DNA from: Bacteroidota bacterium
GTDB taxonomy: Bacteria; Bacteroidota; Bacteroidia; Chitinophagales; Saprospiraceae
NCBI GenBank assembly: GCA_029567325.1
Contig: JAKQLF010000351.1
Location: 1 to 64,000, forward strand
DNA: 64,000 nucleotides
Reading direction: 5' to 3'
Positions 18,423 to 27,975 of this stretch are shown here, in pieces. Each line of letters opens with the position of its first letter. Positions within the stretch are counted from its first letter, which is position 1. The notes under the pieces were generated by a model. The model was not told the origin of the DNA and ran no database searches. It worked only from the letters and a program-made list of their open reading frames with translations. The translations under genes were made by a program, and so were the position numbers.

Positions 18423-20654
18423 TTAAAAATCTAATTTCACCCCTATGTTTGCATTTAAAGGCATATTTGGCCTGTAGCCATTTGGTAGGTTTGAAGAGAT
18501 GCTATTGCTATTTGTTATATTATTGAGTGTTGTAAAAGCTGTCAAGTACTTACTAAACTGGTAGTTGGCTGTGAAATCCAAAAGTAAAAATCCCGCTATT
18601 GCATTTACATCATTGTAATTTACACCACTAGCAGGAATTATAGTTTCCTCTTGACCTGGTTTGGTTCTGGTCTCACCTACGTATCGACTTACAATTGTGG
18701 CATTCAATTTATTGCAAGTGATTCCCAAACTTGCAGAAAGTAAGTGTGGGGTAACAAATGGAATTAAATCTGCACGATTGATTTGTCCACTGCCCCAATC
18801 TCCACCTGCATTTACAAATACATCTTGGAATCTTGCATCTGTATAAGTGTAGGTAATATTCAAAGGAAGCTTAATTAATGAATTATTGTCTTCTTTATAT
18901 AGCAAGTCATACTCAAAACTTAGTTCTAAACCTTTGGTTAATGCATTTCCGGCATTAAACATATCTCCACTTCCTGCACCACCGCCAGAGACATTATCGG
19001 AGCCCAAAATGTTTTTATAATTATTGATAAAACCAACAACTTGAAAATTCAATCCTCGTTTTTCATAACGATAACCCAATTCATAGTTGGTGGCCGTCTC
19101 TTCTTTTGCCTGTCCTGTTGTGGAAGTTACAGATGGCATTCCTGGAGGAGAAAATCCTTTGTGTACTCCTGCGAAAGCACTTGCATAACCATTGAAATCA
19201 TATTTCAAACCTATTCCAGGCAGTAAAATACCCAAGTCATTTGATGCAGTTTTAAGCGCGCTTCCAAGTCTGCCATTGTCAGCGTTGCCATAGTTTTCAA
19301 ATTCAAAATTGATATTTTCATACCGCACTCCTGGACTTAACTTCAACCCTTTAAACATAATGTCGTAATGAATATACGTAGCAAAGGCAGTTGCATTTCT
19401 GATTTGATTTTCTTGATTTCCTTTTATGCCTGCATTTGTCAAAATCATGGTGCCATTTGACATGGCATAGACCGATTTGGTAGAATATCTATCTGCCTGA
19501 TCTGCGTGATATCTGATTCCAACCTGAATCTTATGAAAAACATCCTTTGTATTAAATGCATATTGCGCATTGGATTGTATGCCTTTCGAAAAATAAGTTC
19601 TTGCTGCACTTTGATAATCAATGTTTCCATCTGCCTGCCCAATCATTATTTGATAAGCCATTTGGTTAGCAATCGGGTTGCCAAGAATGTTATTGAGACC
19701 TTGACCTCCGATGGTATTGACTCTTGCCCAATCTCTGAAAGTAGTAGAATAATAACCAACTGTACTGATGGTAAAACCTTTGGCCGGAGCAATGGTATGG
19801 TTTAAAGAGATATGACTGTGTTTCAAATCCAAAAGATCGTTTTGAGTTGCCGCATATCTCCTCAATGGATTTTCTAAATAGTCATCATATGTTAACCCCA
19901 AATAACTTTCATTACCTTCTTCGGTGGTATTTAGGAACTTAAATGTCAAAGATTGTGGAATATTTGCGGTTTCTGAGGTATGCCACCTCAACTTACCCAT
20001 CACGTCTCTCCTATCAAATCCAGTTTTTCCACCATTGTCAAGTTCTTTAAAACCATTACTGGCCAACCTATTTACTTCAAAAACATAATCAAAATTTGAT
20101 CTGCTGTCGCCTACCCAAACTCTTTGTTGGTTGGTTCCAAAACTACCGTATGAGAGCTGAGCAAATCCTTTAAAGGTTTTTGGTATGGCGGTTGAAATAA
20201 GATTTACCGCACCGCCAACAGTATAAGGACCATATTTGATCTGGCTGCTTCCTTTCAAAACCTCTACTGCTTGCATCCTTGCGAATGTAGGAAAATAATA
20301 GGCAGACGGGTCAGCATAAGGAGCTGGAGCAATGAGTATGCCATCTTCCATCAAGGTGATTTTCGCACTTCGATTTACGGAAGTTCCTCTCAATCCTATG
20401 TTTGGTCTCAATCCAAAACCTTCCTCATCTCTGATGTTTACACCTGGTATTGACCTCAATACGTGATTGACATTTGGTTGATTGAGCAGCGATAATTGAC
20501 GCGCGCTGATGTATTGACCTGATCCCGGAATGGTTTTAGCTTTATTTCCTACTATCCCAATTTCTGGCAAGTGCTGGATAGAGTCCAATGTTGATTCTTG
20601 CGAATTAGCAACAAAACCAAGAAGTAATAATGGTAAAAATAGATAGCTTTTCAT
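18423..20654 (-). CDS. FecA-like TonB-dependent receptor
   Basis: From ATG 20654 the protein is 743 residues: signal peptide (MKSYLFLPLLLLGFVANSQ), plug (about 30-165: LRSIPGVNIRDEEGFG, IGLRGTSVNRSAKITLMEDG, VEVLKGSSQIKYGP) and barrel ending in Phe (NIGVKLDF). It lacks the carboxypeptidase-like domain of the other receptor. The plug pattern with PYADPSAYYFP is that of ferric-citrate receptor-like (FecA) proteins, so an iron chelate is a reasonable guess. Two operator-like boxes and a promoter element lie just upstream, suggesting metal regulation. A longer frame to 20759 has no supporting features. Confidence 0.88.
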   Translation of the reverse strand: MKSYLFLPLLLLGFVANSQESTLDSIQHLPEIGIVGNKAKTIPGSGQYISARQLSLLNQPNVNHVLRSIPGVNIRDEEGFGLRPNIGLRGTSVNRSAKITLMEDGILIAPAPYADPSAYYFPTFARMQAVEVLKGSSQIKYGPYTVGGAVNLISTAIPKTFKGFAQLSYGSFGTNQQRVWVGDSRSNFDYVFEVNRLASNGFKELDNGGKTGFDRRDVMGKLRWHTSETANIPQSLTFKFLNTTEEGNESYLGLTYDDYLENPLRRYAATQNDLLDLKHSHISLNHTIAPAKGFTISTVGYYSTTFRDWARVNTIGGQGLNNILGNPIANQMAYQIMIGQADGNIDYQSAARTYFSKGIQSNAQYAFNTKDVFHKIQVGIRYHADQADRYSTKSVYAMSNGTMILTNAGIKGNQENQIRNATAFATYIHYDIMFKGLKLSPGVRYENINFEFENYGNADNGRLGSALKTASNDLGILLPGIGLKYDFNGYASAFAGVHKGFSPPGMPSVTSTTGQAKEETATNYELGYRYEKRGLNFQVVGFINNYKNILGSDNVSGGGAGSGDMFNAGNALTKGLELSFEYDLLYKEDNNSLIKLPLNITYTYTDARFQDVFVNAGGDWGSGQINRADLIPFVTPHLLSASLGITCNKLNATIVSRYVGETRTKPGQEETIIPASGVNYNDVNAIAGFLLLDFTANYQFSKYLTAFTTLNNITNSNSISSNLPNGYRPNMPLNANIGVKLDF

Positions 20655-20663
20655 CACTCGCTT

Positions 20664-20680
20664 ATTTAGACTAATTAAAA
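20664..20680. promoter_or_regulatory. Operator-like half box (TTTAGAC)
   Basis: ATTTAGACTAATTAAAA contains the same TTTAGA half-site as the palindromic box 40 bp away (centre to centre). It lies between the promoter and the start codon of the FecA-like receptor. Binding here would block elongation or initiation. Confidence 0.4.
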
Positions 20681-20687
20681 ACAGTGG

Positions 20688-20695
20688 CAAATATA
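20688..20695 (-). promoter_or_regulatory. -7 promoter element of FecA-like receptor
   Basis: On the minus strand TATATTTG matches TAnnTTTG exactly. The start site would be about 20683, giving a leader of about 30 nt to ATG 20654. The expected -33 position falls within the palindromic box at 20704-20720. Confidence 0.5.
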
Positions 20696-20703
20696 TGCAA
20701 ATG

Positions 20704-20720
20704 TTTAGAATAAGTCTAAA
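20704..20720. promoter_or_regulatory. Operator-like palindrome TTTAGA-N5-TCTAAA
   Basis: TTTAGAATAAGTCTAAA has perfect 6-bp arms with a 5-bp spacer. Its form (TTAG...CTAA) resembles boxes of DtxR/IdeR/MntR-type iron or manganese repressors, and it overlaps the predicted -33 region of an iron-receptor-like gene. The assignment of the regulator family is inference. Confidence 0.5.
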
Positions 20721-20806
20721 TAGAAATAAATAAACTAAAAATAATTTAAAGACAAACATCGCTTGAATCTCAGCTGTCTAAAAAATGGAAAGTATAGCAA
20801 AAACAC

Positions 20807-23317
20807 TTAATCTACTTTACTGGAATTTATGCGCTTAAACAGTTTAGCAAACTCAAACCAAATCACGGTAACAAAACCTATCGCAAAGCTTATCGATAAT
20901 TGCACAGGATTCAAAGATTCAAATTCAAAGAAATTTGTGAGTGGTTTTATGTAAAGGATCAATGCTACCATAGCCACGGTGATAAAAACGATGTACAAAA
21001 CCATGTTGTTTTTGTATTTTAATGTGGTGATTATGGAATAATAAAATGAACGGTTTATCAAGGTTAGAAAAATATTTGCGGTGATCAAAACCGTAAAAAC
21101 CATAGTCCTGGTCAATTCCTCTCCATAACCATTTCGAATCGAATATTGGTACACAAACAATGTCCCTATTGTAATCACCAAGCCTTGAATAATACTCGTA
21201 GATAATTCCTTCCAATTGAAAAATGTGGTGCTCATTGGTTTGGGCTTTTGCGACATCGTATTTTTTTCCATAGGTTCATTTTCATAAATAATAGAACATG
21301 TGGGTCCCATGATTATCTCTAAAAATATGACGTGTATAGGTGAAAAAATATTAGGATAAATCCAACCCAAAGCCAAGGGAATGAATACTGTAAGTATAAT
21401 TGGAATGTGAATGGAAATGATGTACTGAATGGCTTTTTTCAGATTGGTATAAATCTTTCTACCCATTGCGATGGCATCAACCATTTTGGATAAATCATCC
21501 TTCAATAAAATCAATGAAGCTGCTTGTTTGGCTATTTCTGTTCCCTTTTTCCCCATTGCAATTCCAATATGTGCTGCCTTTAATGCTGGTCCATCGTTGA
21601 CCCCATCGCCTGTCATGGCTACAATCTCGTTATTGGATTTGAGGGCATTGATTATTTTTAGTTTAGCCTCCGGAAACATCCGTGTGAAGATAGAGGTATT
21701 CGTAACGCATGATTTTAAAGCCGCTTCATCCAACTTCATCAATTCATCTCCTGTAATGCTGTTTTCATAGCCGCGAAATCCAATTTGCTTTGCAATAGAA
21801 CCAGTAGTTTCAGCATTGTCTCCAGTTATTATTTTTACAGAAATGCCGGCCGTATAAAAATCCTCCAATACCTTTTGAATGTTCTGCTTTGGTGGATCAT
21901 AAAAGGCTACAATTCCAATGAATTTAAATGGTAAATCTTGTTGTAATTTTGGATAGTCACTACCCTCAAAGGTGGATATGCCTACGCCCAATACACGATA
22001 GCCCTCATTAGCCAAAAGTCTTATGGCTTCTTTTATTTGCTGCTTTTCTTCGTCTGAAAGGTTAGAAACGTTCATCAATGCTTCGGGTGCGCCCTTTGCT
22101 GCAATGACCCGATTGCCAGATTTCTCTTCAAATACGTGGGTCATCATAGGTGGCTTACCGCCTAATGGATATTCAAAGACAAGTTTATAATTTGGTCGTA
22201 AGTCTGTGGGGAAAATATCTTGATATGTTTGGTGTAATGCTATTTCCATTGGGTCAAATGGTATGGGTTCGCTTGCCCACATCGATATTTCAACCAATTG
22301 TTTTTCATCGTCTGTCAATTCTTCTTCGGGTTGGGAAATCTTATTGGATGACAATAAATATAACTTTGCCAAACTCATTTTATTTTCAGTAATGGTCCCG
22401 GTTTTATCCGTACAAATTACTGTGGCGCTGCCCAATGTTTCAACTGTTTTCATTTGTTTGACGACAATGCCCATTTTCATCAGACGCCATGCTCCTAAGG
22501 CCATAAAAGTAGTAAAAGCAACTGGTATTTCTTCCGGTAAGATGCTCATAGCCAAAGTAAGCGACTGCAATAAACTGGATAAGATATTATGAGAAAGACT
22601 GTAATTGATAGCCCAGACAATTACAAATACTACCGCACCTGCAATAGCCATCTTCTTTACGAAATTGGCAATTTGAATTTCTAGGGGTGTTTTTTCTTCC
22701 TTGATGCTTTCTAAACTAGTGCCAATTTTGCCCAATTTGGTTTCATTACCAATGGCATTTATTTCTGCGATTGCCAAACCACTCGCTACTGTTGTACCAC
22801 TATAAATAAAATTGTCTTCTTTACTTTTATCTTTAAATACGGAAAGTGACTCTCCTGTGAGAATGGATTCATTGACTGAAAAATCGTTGGATTGTACAAT
22901 CAAACCGTCAGCAGTTATGGATGTGCCTTCTTCCACGATCAAAAAGTCTCCTACCACAAGGTCTTCGCTTTTTATTGCTACTTCAGCGCCATTGCGAATG
23001 ACTTTACAATTTGGTTGGGAATAGTCTTTTAATTTCTCTAATGCATTTTTGCTCCTTGAATCTTGAAATAAAGAGATGGATGCTTGGAAGATAATGGCAA
23101 CTGTCATGAAAATTCCATCACCCCATTTGCCGCTGATGAAGTAAATAGAGGAGGCAACAAGTAACAAAATCATCATTGGCTCTTGGGCTATCCGCAAAAC
23201 GGTATCCAAAAATCCGTTTTCCTTTTTATAGTCTAATTTGTTTCTTCCAAATTTTGCTCTTGCAGCGGTGACCTGCTCATCATTGAGACCTGATATGTTG
23301 TAATTATTTGTGGGCAT
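20807..23317 (-). CDS. P-type ATPase, calcium/cation transporting (P2 type)
   Basis: From ATG 23317 the protein is 836 residues. Order of domains: cation ATPase N-terminus (LNDEQVTAARAKFGRNKL), A domain with the dephosphorylation TGES, TM helix 4 with LPEEIPVAF (PEEIP ion-site motif), phosphorylation site CTDKTGTITENK, and P domain TGDGVNDGPALK, then C-terminal membrane helices. This is the SERCA/PMR1-like group, exporting Ca2+ or Mn2+. TTG and GTG codons just upstream are less likely starts. A TAnnTTTG element sits only 4 bp from the ATG. Confidence 0.9.
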   Translation of the reverse strand: MPTNNYNISGLNDEQVTAARAKFGRNKLDYKKENGFLDTVLRIAQEPMMILLLVASSIYFISGKWGDGIFMTVAIIFQASISLFQDSRSKNALEKLKDYSQPNCKVIRNGAEVAIKSEDLVVGDFLIVEEGTSITADGLIVQSNDFSVNESILTGESLSVFKDKSKEDNFIYSGTTVASGLAIAEINAIGNETKLGKIGTSLESIKEEKTPLEIQIANFVKKMAIAGAVVFVIVWAINYSLSHNILSSLLQSLTLAMSILPEEIPVAFTTFMALGAWRLMKMGIVVKQMKTVETLGSATVICTDKTGTITENKMSLAKLYLLSSNKISQPEEELTDDEKQLVEISMWASEPIPFDPMEIALHQTYQDIFPTDLRPNYKLVFEYPLGGKPPMMTHVFEEKSGNRVIAAKGAPEALMNVSNLSDEEKQQIKEAIRLLANEGYRVLGVGISTFEGSDYPKLQQDLPFKFIGIVAFYDPPKQNIQKVLEDFYTAGISVKIITGDNAETTGSIAKQIGFRGYENSITGDELMKLDEAALKSCVTNTSIFTRMFPEAKLKIINALKSNNEIVAMTGDGVNDGPALKAAHIGIAMGKKGTEIAKQAASLILLKDDLSKMVDAIAMGRKIYTNLKKAIQYIISIHIPIILTVFIPLALGWIYPNIFSPIHVIFLEIIMGPTCSIIYENEPMEKNTMSQKPKPMSTTFFNWKELSTSIIQGLVITIGTLFVYQYSIRNGYGEELTRTMVFTVLITANIFLTLINRSFYYSIITTLKYKNNMVLYIVFITVAMVALILYIKPLTNFFEFESLNPVQLSISFAIGFVTVIWFEFAKLFKRINSSKVD

Positions 23318-23320
23318 CAC

Positions 23321-23328
23321 CAAAGATA
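23321..23328 (-). promoter_or_regulatory. -7 element next to ATPase start codon
   Basis: Minus strand TATCTTTG matches TAnnTTTG exactly and ends 4 nt before the ATG at 23317. If used, the ATPase mRNA would be leaderless. I see no convincing -33 element at 19-21 nt. Confidence 0.4.
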
Positions 23329-23339
23329 ATCATTTGCAA

Positions 23340-23900
23340 GTTAAGTGTTTAGATTTGAGCTATTTGCTTTGAGTTTTCAGCGCTCAGTTTTCAGCTTTCA
23401 GTTTTCAGCGAAAAAAAACACTGATAACTGAACACTGATTGCCACGAATTCAATCTGCATTCTGGCCAATTCAACCCCAATTCGGAGTTGATGGATTTGA
23501 TGTTCTATTTCCCCGAGTTGCATCTGGGGTTATGCACATTCAACCCTTCGGCTTCTACAAACTAAGGATCTCGCATAAAACTTACTGATACCCATTAGCA
23601 AAAAAATACAGAATGGAATCTTGCATACTATTTACAATTGCCCATGTGTCCCTGCTTATTGCAAGCCATCCGGTTCTCCCGTTTCCGGTTTCCGGTTTCC
23701 CCAAAGCGGCTCAAAGCTCGATGCAAGACACCTGACTGCTGATAACTAAAAGCTGACCACTGATAGCCACGAATTCACGAATTGTCCTCAGATGTCTGTT
23801 CTCAGCATTCAGCAAAGTCCTATAGCGCAATTGCCAGGTTTTTGAAGCAAACTCACTGCTCGAGGCTCGAAGCTCGAGGCAAAACACACCAATATAATTT
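23340..23900. repeat. Intergenic mosaic of degenerate repeats
   Basis: No gene is seen in 23324-23911. The spacer contains TTTTCAG/GCTCAG words (23373-23410), CTGATAACTGA words (23420-23438), a nested hairpin region (ACCCC.. and CCCCGAG..CTGGGG, 23473-23530), GGTTATGCACATTCAACCC (23528-23546), GTTTCCGG repeats (23670-23700), CTGAC/CTGAT words (23732-23765), GCCACGAATTCACGAATT (23766-23783) and GCTCGAGGCTCGAAGCTCGA (23858-23877). Several of these recur in spacers near 41.0-41.4 and 58.2-58.4 kb. Confidence 0.8.
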
Positions 23901-23911
23901 CGAAATAAAAA

Positions 23912-25063
23912 CTATTTTAAATATTTCTGAGTATTTGGATGAAACGTTTGCCAACTGTGCCAATATTCTTGATAACTATTTATTTGTTTTAAATTTTTTC
24001 CTTGGCCATCCAAGCTTTTCCCAATAAAATTATAGCTGTTTTCTACACCATTTAATGTATCATTTTCAACCTCAAAAGTTTGTTCCTGGCTTAATCTTTC
24101 CAACACAACAAAACTGTTGCTGTCCTGAGATAAAACAACAACAATTGGAGTTTGATCAATGATATCATAAACAACTCTTTCCTTTTGCAACAAATTCCAA
24201 TCATATGCCTTGGATGATTTGCCAACTTCAACTCCCACTATCCATGATTTATTTTGCCAGGAAAGTGTATCTCTTCGTGTCAATTTTCCAATTAATTTGC
24301 CTTTTTCATAAGTTTTCATGCTGTCGTATTGCTCTTGGAAATATTCATCTGGTTGCATGACTAAGGAATTCGGATACAATTCAATCCACTTTTTTAAGGT
24401 TGTTTGCATTGATGGAAACTCAGGTAAGGTCTGACCTTTTAGACTACCTGTGATTGCTTCACCAGTTGCTTGCCGCCACCAACTTTTAGTAGATTTGTCT
24501 TCAAACATGGCATTGAAGTGATCCATACCTACCAATCTAAACTCTTCATTTTTACCATTTACAATTGGCTCAAAAACTCGACCTGTCCGACAAACTGTAC
24601 AATAGGTTACCATGATAGGTTTACTCCCAATGCTGTCCCGGACTTGATGATGATAACCTAAATACTGAATTGGATAAGCCTTTGCTTGACCTTCAAAAGT
24701 AACCCCAATGATTAATCTATCCATGGTTACATTATTCTCATTTATATCCTTAACTGCAAGTGTCTTAGGTTGATAAAACATCGCATCAGCTGCCATGTAA
24801 AAATTAGTCATATAAATAATCGCGGATAATAAGAGCAGAGCGATAATTGGCAACCATTTCTTCTTTATGAAAACTGATTTCAACCCTAAAATAATCAGGA
24901 TAGCGAAAATGCCTCTGAATATCCAACGCCATGAGTACAAGGTATAGGCCAAATCAATGCTATTTATTTCTTGACTTCCGCCAGGCATTGGCATGATGAA
25001 GTAAACATTGGCAACTTCAAATAATGTGAGGCATATAATACCTATATAAAATAATTTTTTCAT
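23912..25063 (-). CDS. DUF3179 domain protein with N-terminal membrane segments
   Basis: From ATG 25063 the protein is 383 residues, with three or four N-terminal hydrophobic helices (about 1-105) and a C-terminal DUF3179 domain: GQAKAYPIQYLGYHHQVRD, MVTYCTVCRTGRVFEP (CxxC), DHFNAMFEDKSTKSWWRQ and TGEAITGSLKGQTLPE. The function of DUF3179 is not established. The conserved Cys pair and His residues suggest metal or redox chemistry in the periplasm. It is followed closely by the repeat-filled spacer. Confidence 0.85.
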   Translation of the reverse strand: MKKLFYIGIICLTLFEVANVYFIMPMPGGSQEINSIDLAYTLYSWRWIFRGIFAILIILGLKSVFIKKKWLPIIALLLLSAIIYMTNFYMAADAMFYQPKTLAVKDINENNVTMDRLIIGVTFEGQAKAYPIQYLGYHHQVRDSIGSKPIMVTYCTVCRTGRVFEPIVNGKNEEFRLVGMDHFNAMFEDKSTKSWWRQATGEAITGSLKGQTLPEFPSMQTTLKKWIELYPNSLVMQPDEYFQEQYDSMKTYEKGKLIGKLTRRDTLSWQNKSWIVGVEVGKSSKAYDWNLLQKERVVYDIIDQTPIVVVLSQDSNSFVVLERLSQEQTFEVENDTLNGVENSYNFIGKSLDGQGKNLKQINSYQEYWHSWQTFHPNTQKYLK

Positions 25064-25156
25064 ACACAATCCACAATTTTAGATACACCTGAAATTTTGT
25101 TGTGAAATCAAAATTCCCGCAATATGCTTTTGGGCCATGTTGCATTAAAATATTAT

Positions 25157-26404
25157 TTATTGCTCATTTAATGGCAATAAATGCTCTTCATATATAATTG
25201 TATCCCTTTCTTTTCTTTTTTGAAAGAAAACAACTATAAAACCTATGATAAAAATAAATGAAAAATAAAAAAGTGCATTTCCATATCCATTCAAACTTTG
25301 AACTAACCAGCCAACGAAAAATACAACCGTAGCAGTAAATAGGCGACTAATGTTAAAACATATACCCGTAGAAGTTGACCTTATTGGCGTTGGGAACAAA
25401 TCTGGAATGTATCCATTTAATACGCCTTGGCTGACTCCAAAACACAAAGCAATAATGGCCATACAAAAATAGGTAAATACTGTCAAACTTGTTGTGAACT
25501 TAAATAAGATCAGGCTTATAAGAAATGCCCCAGCAAAACACCACAACATCACCTTTTTGATACCAAAATAATTACAAATCCAACCTGATAAAAAGCCGCC
25601 CAATAAACCTCCTGAAGCAAAAATCATCATGCTTATACCTCGTTCTTGTTGCCCATCTGAATCAACAACAATGGTTTGGACCCAAGTGGGAAGCCATGCA
25701 AAAACTGCCCATAATCCTATCAACATACTTCCATAAATAAGGCTTCCACTGAGGATAACTCTAAACATTTCGCGATCATTGATTGCACTGGGTTGGATTT
25801 TATTTTGAATCTTGCCTTCCAGCCATTTTCTTGATTCCTTCATAAAAAAATAGATTAGTAAACCTATGATCAAAGGCAATATTCCTGCAAAAAAAGCCGT
25901 CCGCCAATTAGAAACATTGTAGGTGATGATACCCGCTGAAAATATGCCTACAGGAAAACTTATAGATAAAATCCCTAAAGCAATACTTTTTGTTTGCTCA
26001 TTCCATTCTTCCGAAATTATAACGGCAGTTATCAAGAGAATTCCTCCTACTCCAAATCCCGTCATAAATCTGAATAACACCAACCACATCCAAGTATTTA
26101 CAAAAGCCGAAAGCAGCATGAAAACCCCAATACTGAAAACAGCACTTAGATAGCTCATTTTTCTTCCCCATCTATCACTGATTAAGCCAAGCAATATTCC
26201 TCCAAACAACATTCCATAAATAAAAACCGCATTCACGATTGCTCCTACCCCTTCTACATTTTCGGTAGTAAACTCTTTGATCAATGTTGGTAAGTAGGAG
26301 GGAACTATTGTAGAAGTTAGACCACCAATTGAGCCACTTATAAAACAAATAAAAAATAAAAAATATTGATAGGTGCTGGTTTTTTTAGGGCTATTTTCAT
26401 TCAT
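25157..26404 (-). CDS. MFS transporter (sugar porter/aromatic acid symporter-like)
   Basis: This 415-residue transporter has 12 predicted helices, the loop 2-3 signature GLISDRWGRKMS, and a long central loop with KESRKWLEGK, typical of the AAHS/sugar-porter branch of the major facilitator superfamily. The start overlaps the end of the AhpD-like gene by 8 bp, so the two are cotranscribed. Pairing with a carboxymuconolactone decarboxylase-fold protein may hint at aromatic acid uptake, but this is weak inference. Confidence 0.85.
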   Translation of the reverse strand: MNENSPKKTSTYQYFLFFICFISGSIGGLTSTIVPSYLPTLIKEFTTENVEGVGAIVNAVFIYGMLFGGILLGLISDRWGRKMSYLSAVFSIGVFMLLSAFVNTWMWLVLFRFMTGFGVGGILLITAVIISEEWNEQTKSIALGILSISFPVGIFSAGIITYNVSNWRTAFFAGILPLIIGLLIYFFMKESRKWLEGKIQNKIQPSAINDREMFRVILSGSLIYGSMLIGLWAVFAWLPTWVQTIVVDSDGQQERGISMMIFASGGLLGGFLSGWICNYFGIKKVMLWCFAGAFLISLILFKFTTSLTVFTYFCMAIIALCFGVSQGVLNGYIPDLFPTPIRSTSTGICFNISRLFTATVVFFVGWLVQSLNGYGNALFYFSFIFIIGFIVVFFQKRKERDTIIYEEHLLPLNEQ

Positions 26405-26969
26405 AGGATTTATGCTTTAAATCATCATAACCCAACTTGGGTCTAAAGTAACCCGTTTCTTTCAACCTCTTCGCCATTTCAGCATAATACACGGGATCAC
26501 TAGGGGCAAATGTGTTTAAACCATCTACATATCTATTGTAAAAGCAAAATAAAGCGGCAATCATAACCGTATCATGGATTTCCATGTCGCTCGCACCAAA
26601 ACTTTTAGCACGATCTATCGACTGCTTAGTGACATTTTTCCCACTTTCTTGGACGTATAATGCGATTGTCAATAATGCTTTCATCTTATCACTGATGGGA
26701 GCAGTTTCAATATCTTTTTTTACATTTTCACTTAGGTGATTGTCGCCATAATAAGCATCTGCGGCTGCGGCGTGTGATGTAGTACAATAAACACACTCAT
26801 TTTTATTTGACACTACTACTGCAATTAATTCTCTTTCTGCTTCAGTCAGGGTATTTGGACCTCGCAGTAATAGCTGTGTCAATTCTCGTAATGGTTGTGA
26901 CGCATCTTTTCGAAATTCCAGTAACCCCGTAACTCCAGGTAGATGATCTTCTACTTTTATATGTGCCAT
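26397..26969 (-). CDS. AhpD-like / carboxymuconolactone decarboxylase-fold peroxidase-related protein
   Basis: The 190-residue protein shows the CMD/AhpD pattern: LTEAERELIAVVVSNKNECVYCTTSHAAAA, i.e. the E...CxxC...H proton-relay set, and KMKALLTIALYV. Members of the peroxidase-related branch reduce peroxides through the CxxC pair. Cytosolic, first gene of a two-gene operon with the MFS transporter. ATG start. Confidence 0.85.
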   Translation of the reverse strand: MAHIKVEDHLPGVTGLLEFRKDASQPLRELTQLLLRGPNTLTEAERELIAVVVSNKNECVYCTTSHAAAADAYYGDNHLSENVKKDIETAPISDKMKALLTIALYVQESGKNVTKQSIDRAKSFGASDMEIHDTVMIAALFCFYNRYVDGLNTFAPSDPVYYAEMAKRLKETGYFRPKLGYDDLKHKSYE

Positions 26970-27161
26970 TTAATGAATTGAATTAAATAATGTGGAAATA
27001 TACCAATCTGGAATAGAATTGCCCAACAAACTAATGTTAAAAGTTTAAAATTCAATTCATTAGTGACGGCAAAACATAATTGCTGTATTGAGCAAATAAT
27101 AGATTTTCTACAGAAAATCGATGTGGATATATGGATTTTGAATTTGGTTTTTTGCCTTGAT

Positions 27162-27464
27162 TTACTTACTATTTAGTTTTGCAATCAATTTTGTTGAAGC
27201 TGTATCTGCGTAAATGCCGTATGCGTTTACAAGCAAACCTTTCAGATTATTTTCAGTTGATGAAATTGCGTACAAAATACTCTCATTATCCACATCCGAC
27301 ATTTCTTGAAAGCGAAATACTTCGTCAATTTCAAATTCATCTGGTTGGAGTTGTAAATTGTTTTCAGCACACTCAATACAATCACTTTTGATATTGAAGT
27401 TGTACGTGTAACCCAATTTTGTCAAATCATTTATTGCTTCGGATAGAGTTGTATATGTTTTCAT
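27162..27464 (-). CDS. Small conserved protein, database name phosphoribosylpyrophosphate synthetase-like
   Basis: The 100-residue protein is of a small Bacteroidota family (opening MKTYTTLSEAINDLTKLGYT, then FEIDEVFRFQEMSDVDNESILYAI and GLLVNAYGIYAD). The family is sometimes labelled phosphoribosylpyrophosphate synthetase, but the sequence is far too short and has none of the PRPP-binding or flexible-loop motifs, so that label should not be trusted. Function unknown, cytosolic. Confidence 0.7.
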   Translation of the reverse strand: MKTYTTLSEAINDLTKLGYTYNFNIKSDCIECAENNLQLQPDEFEIDEVFRFQEMSDVDNESILYAISSTENNLKGLLVNAYGIYADTASTKLIAKLNSK

Positions 27465-27518
27465 TTTTTTATTTGAGGTGGTTTATAAACTATTTTTCAG
27501 AGCGATTAAATTGACAAA

Positions 27519-27938
27519 TTATTTATTTCTATATATCAATTGATCAATGGAGAATTTTCCAGCACCCGTAAGCGCAATTCCAAAATAAATGGTGGCGTAA
27601 AGTAGAGGCAATTCTTGTTTTCCAAAACCATCATTTGCATGAACAATGAGAGCAGCAACCAACATGGTTATGAGCAAAGGAATGGCTACAAGCCTGGTAG
27701 AAAATCCCAAGATTAAAAATATGGCACAGAAAACTTCTGCAAAAACGGCTAAAATTAAAGATGGTACTTCCCCAATTCCAATTGGATCTCCAAATTTTAT
27801 TGGCTCTTCACCAAATAATTTTGCAAATTTACCCGCACCATGAACAATCATAAATCCCCCAGATATGATTCTAAGTAAGAGTAATAAAAAATCTATGTTT
27901 TTAGGGTAATTACCTGGATTAAAAATTGCTTTTATCAT
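27519..27938 (-). CDS. DoxX family membrane protein
   Basis: The 139-residue protein has four transmembrane helices with the DoxX opening (LLLLLRIISGGFMIVHGAGKF) and the conserved AVFAEVFCAIFLILGFSTRL second helix. DoxX proteins are linked to redox balance and terminal oxidase or sulfur chemistry in other bacteria. No specific partner is nearby. ATG start. Confidence 0.88.
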   Translation of the reverse strand: MIKAIFNPGNYPKNIDFLLLLLRIISGGFMIVHGAGKFAKLFGEEPIKFGDPIGIGEVPSLILAVFAEVFCAIFLILGFSTRLVAIPLLITMLVAALIVHANDGFGKQELPLLYATIYFGIALTGAGKFSIDQLIYRNK

Positions 27939-27975
27939 TTTTTATGATTTGGTGAATGATTACTAAAATGTCTTC

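Noticed and set aside
27162-27464. Phosphoribosylpyrophosphate synthetase
   Set aside because: The family label exists for similar proteins, but the sequence is only 100 residues and has none of the enzyme's motifs.
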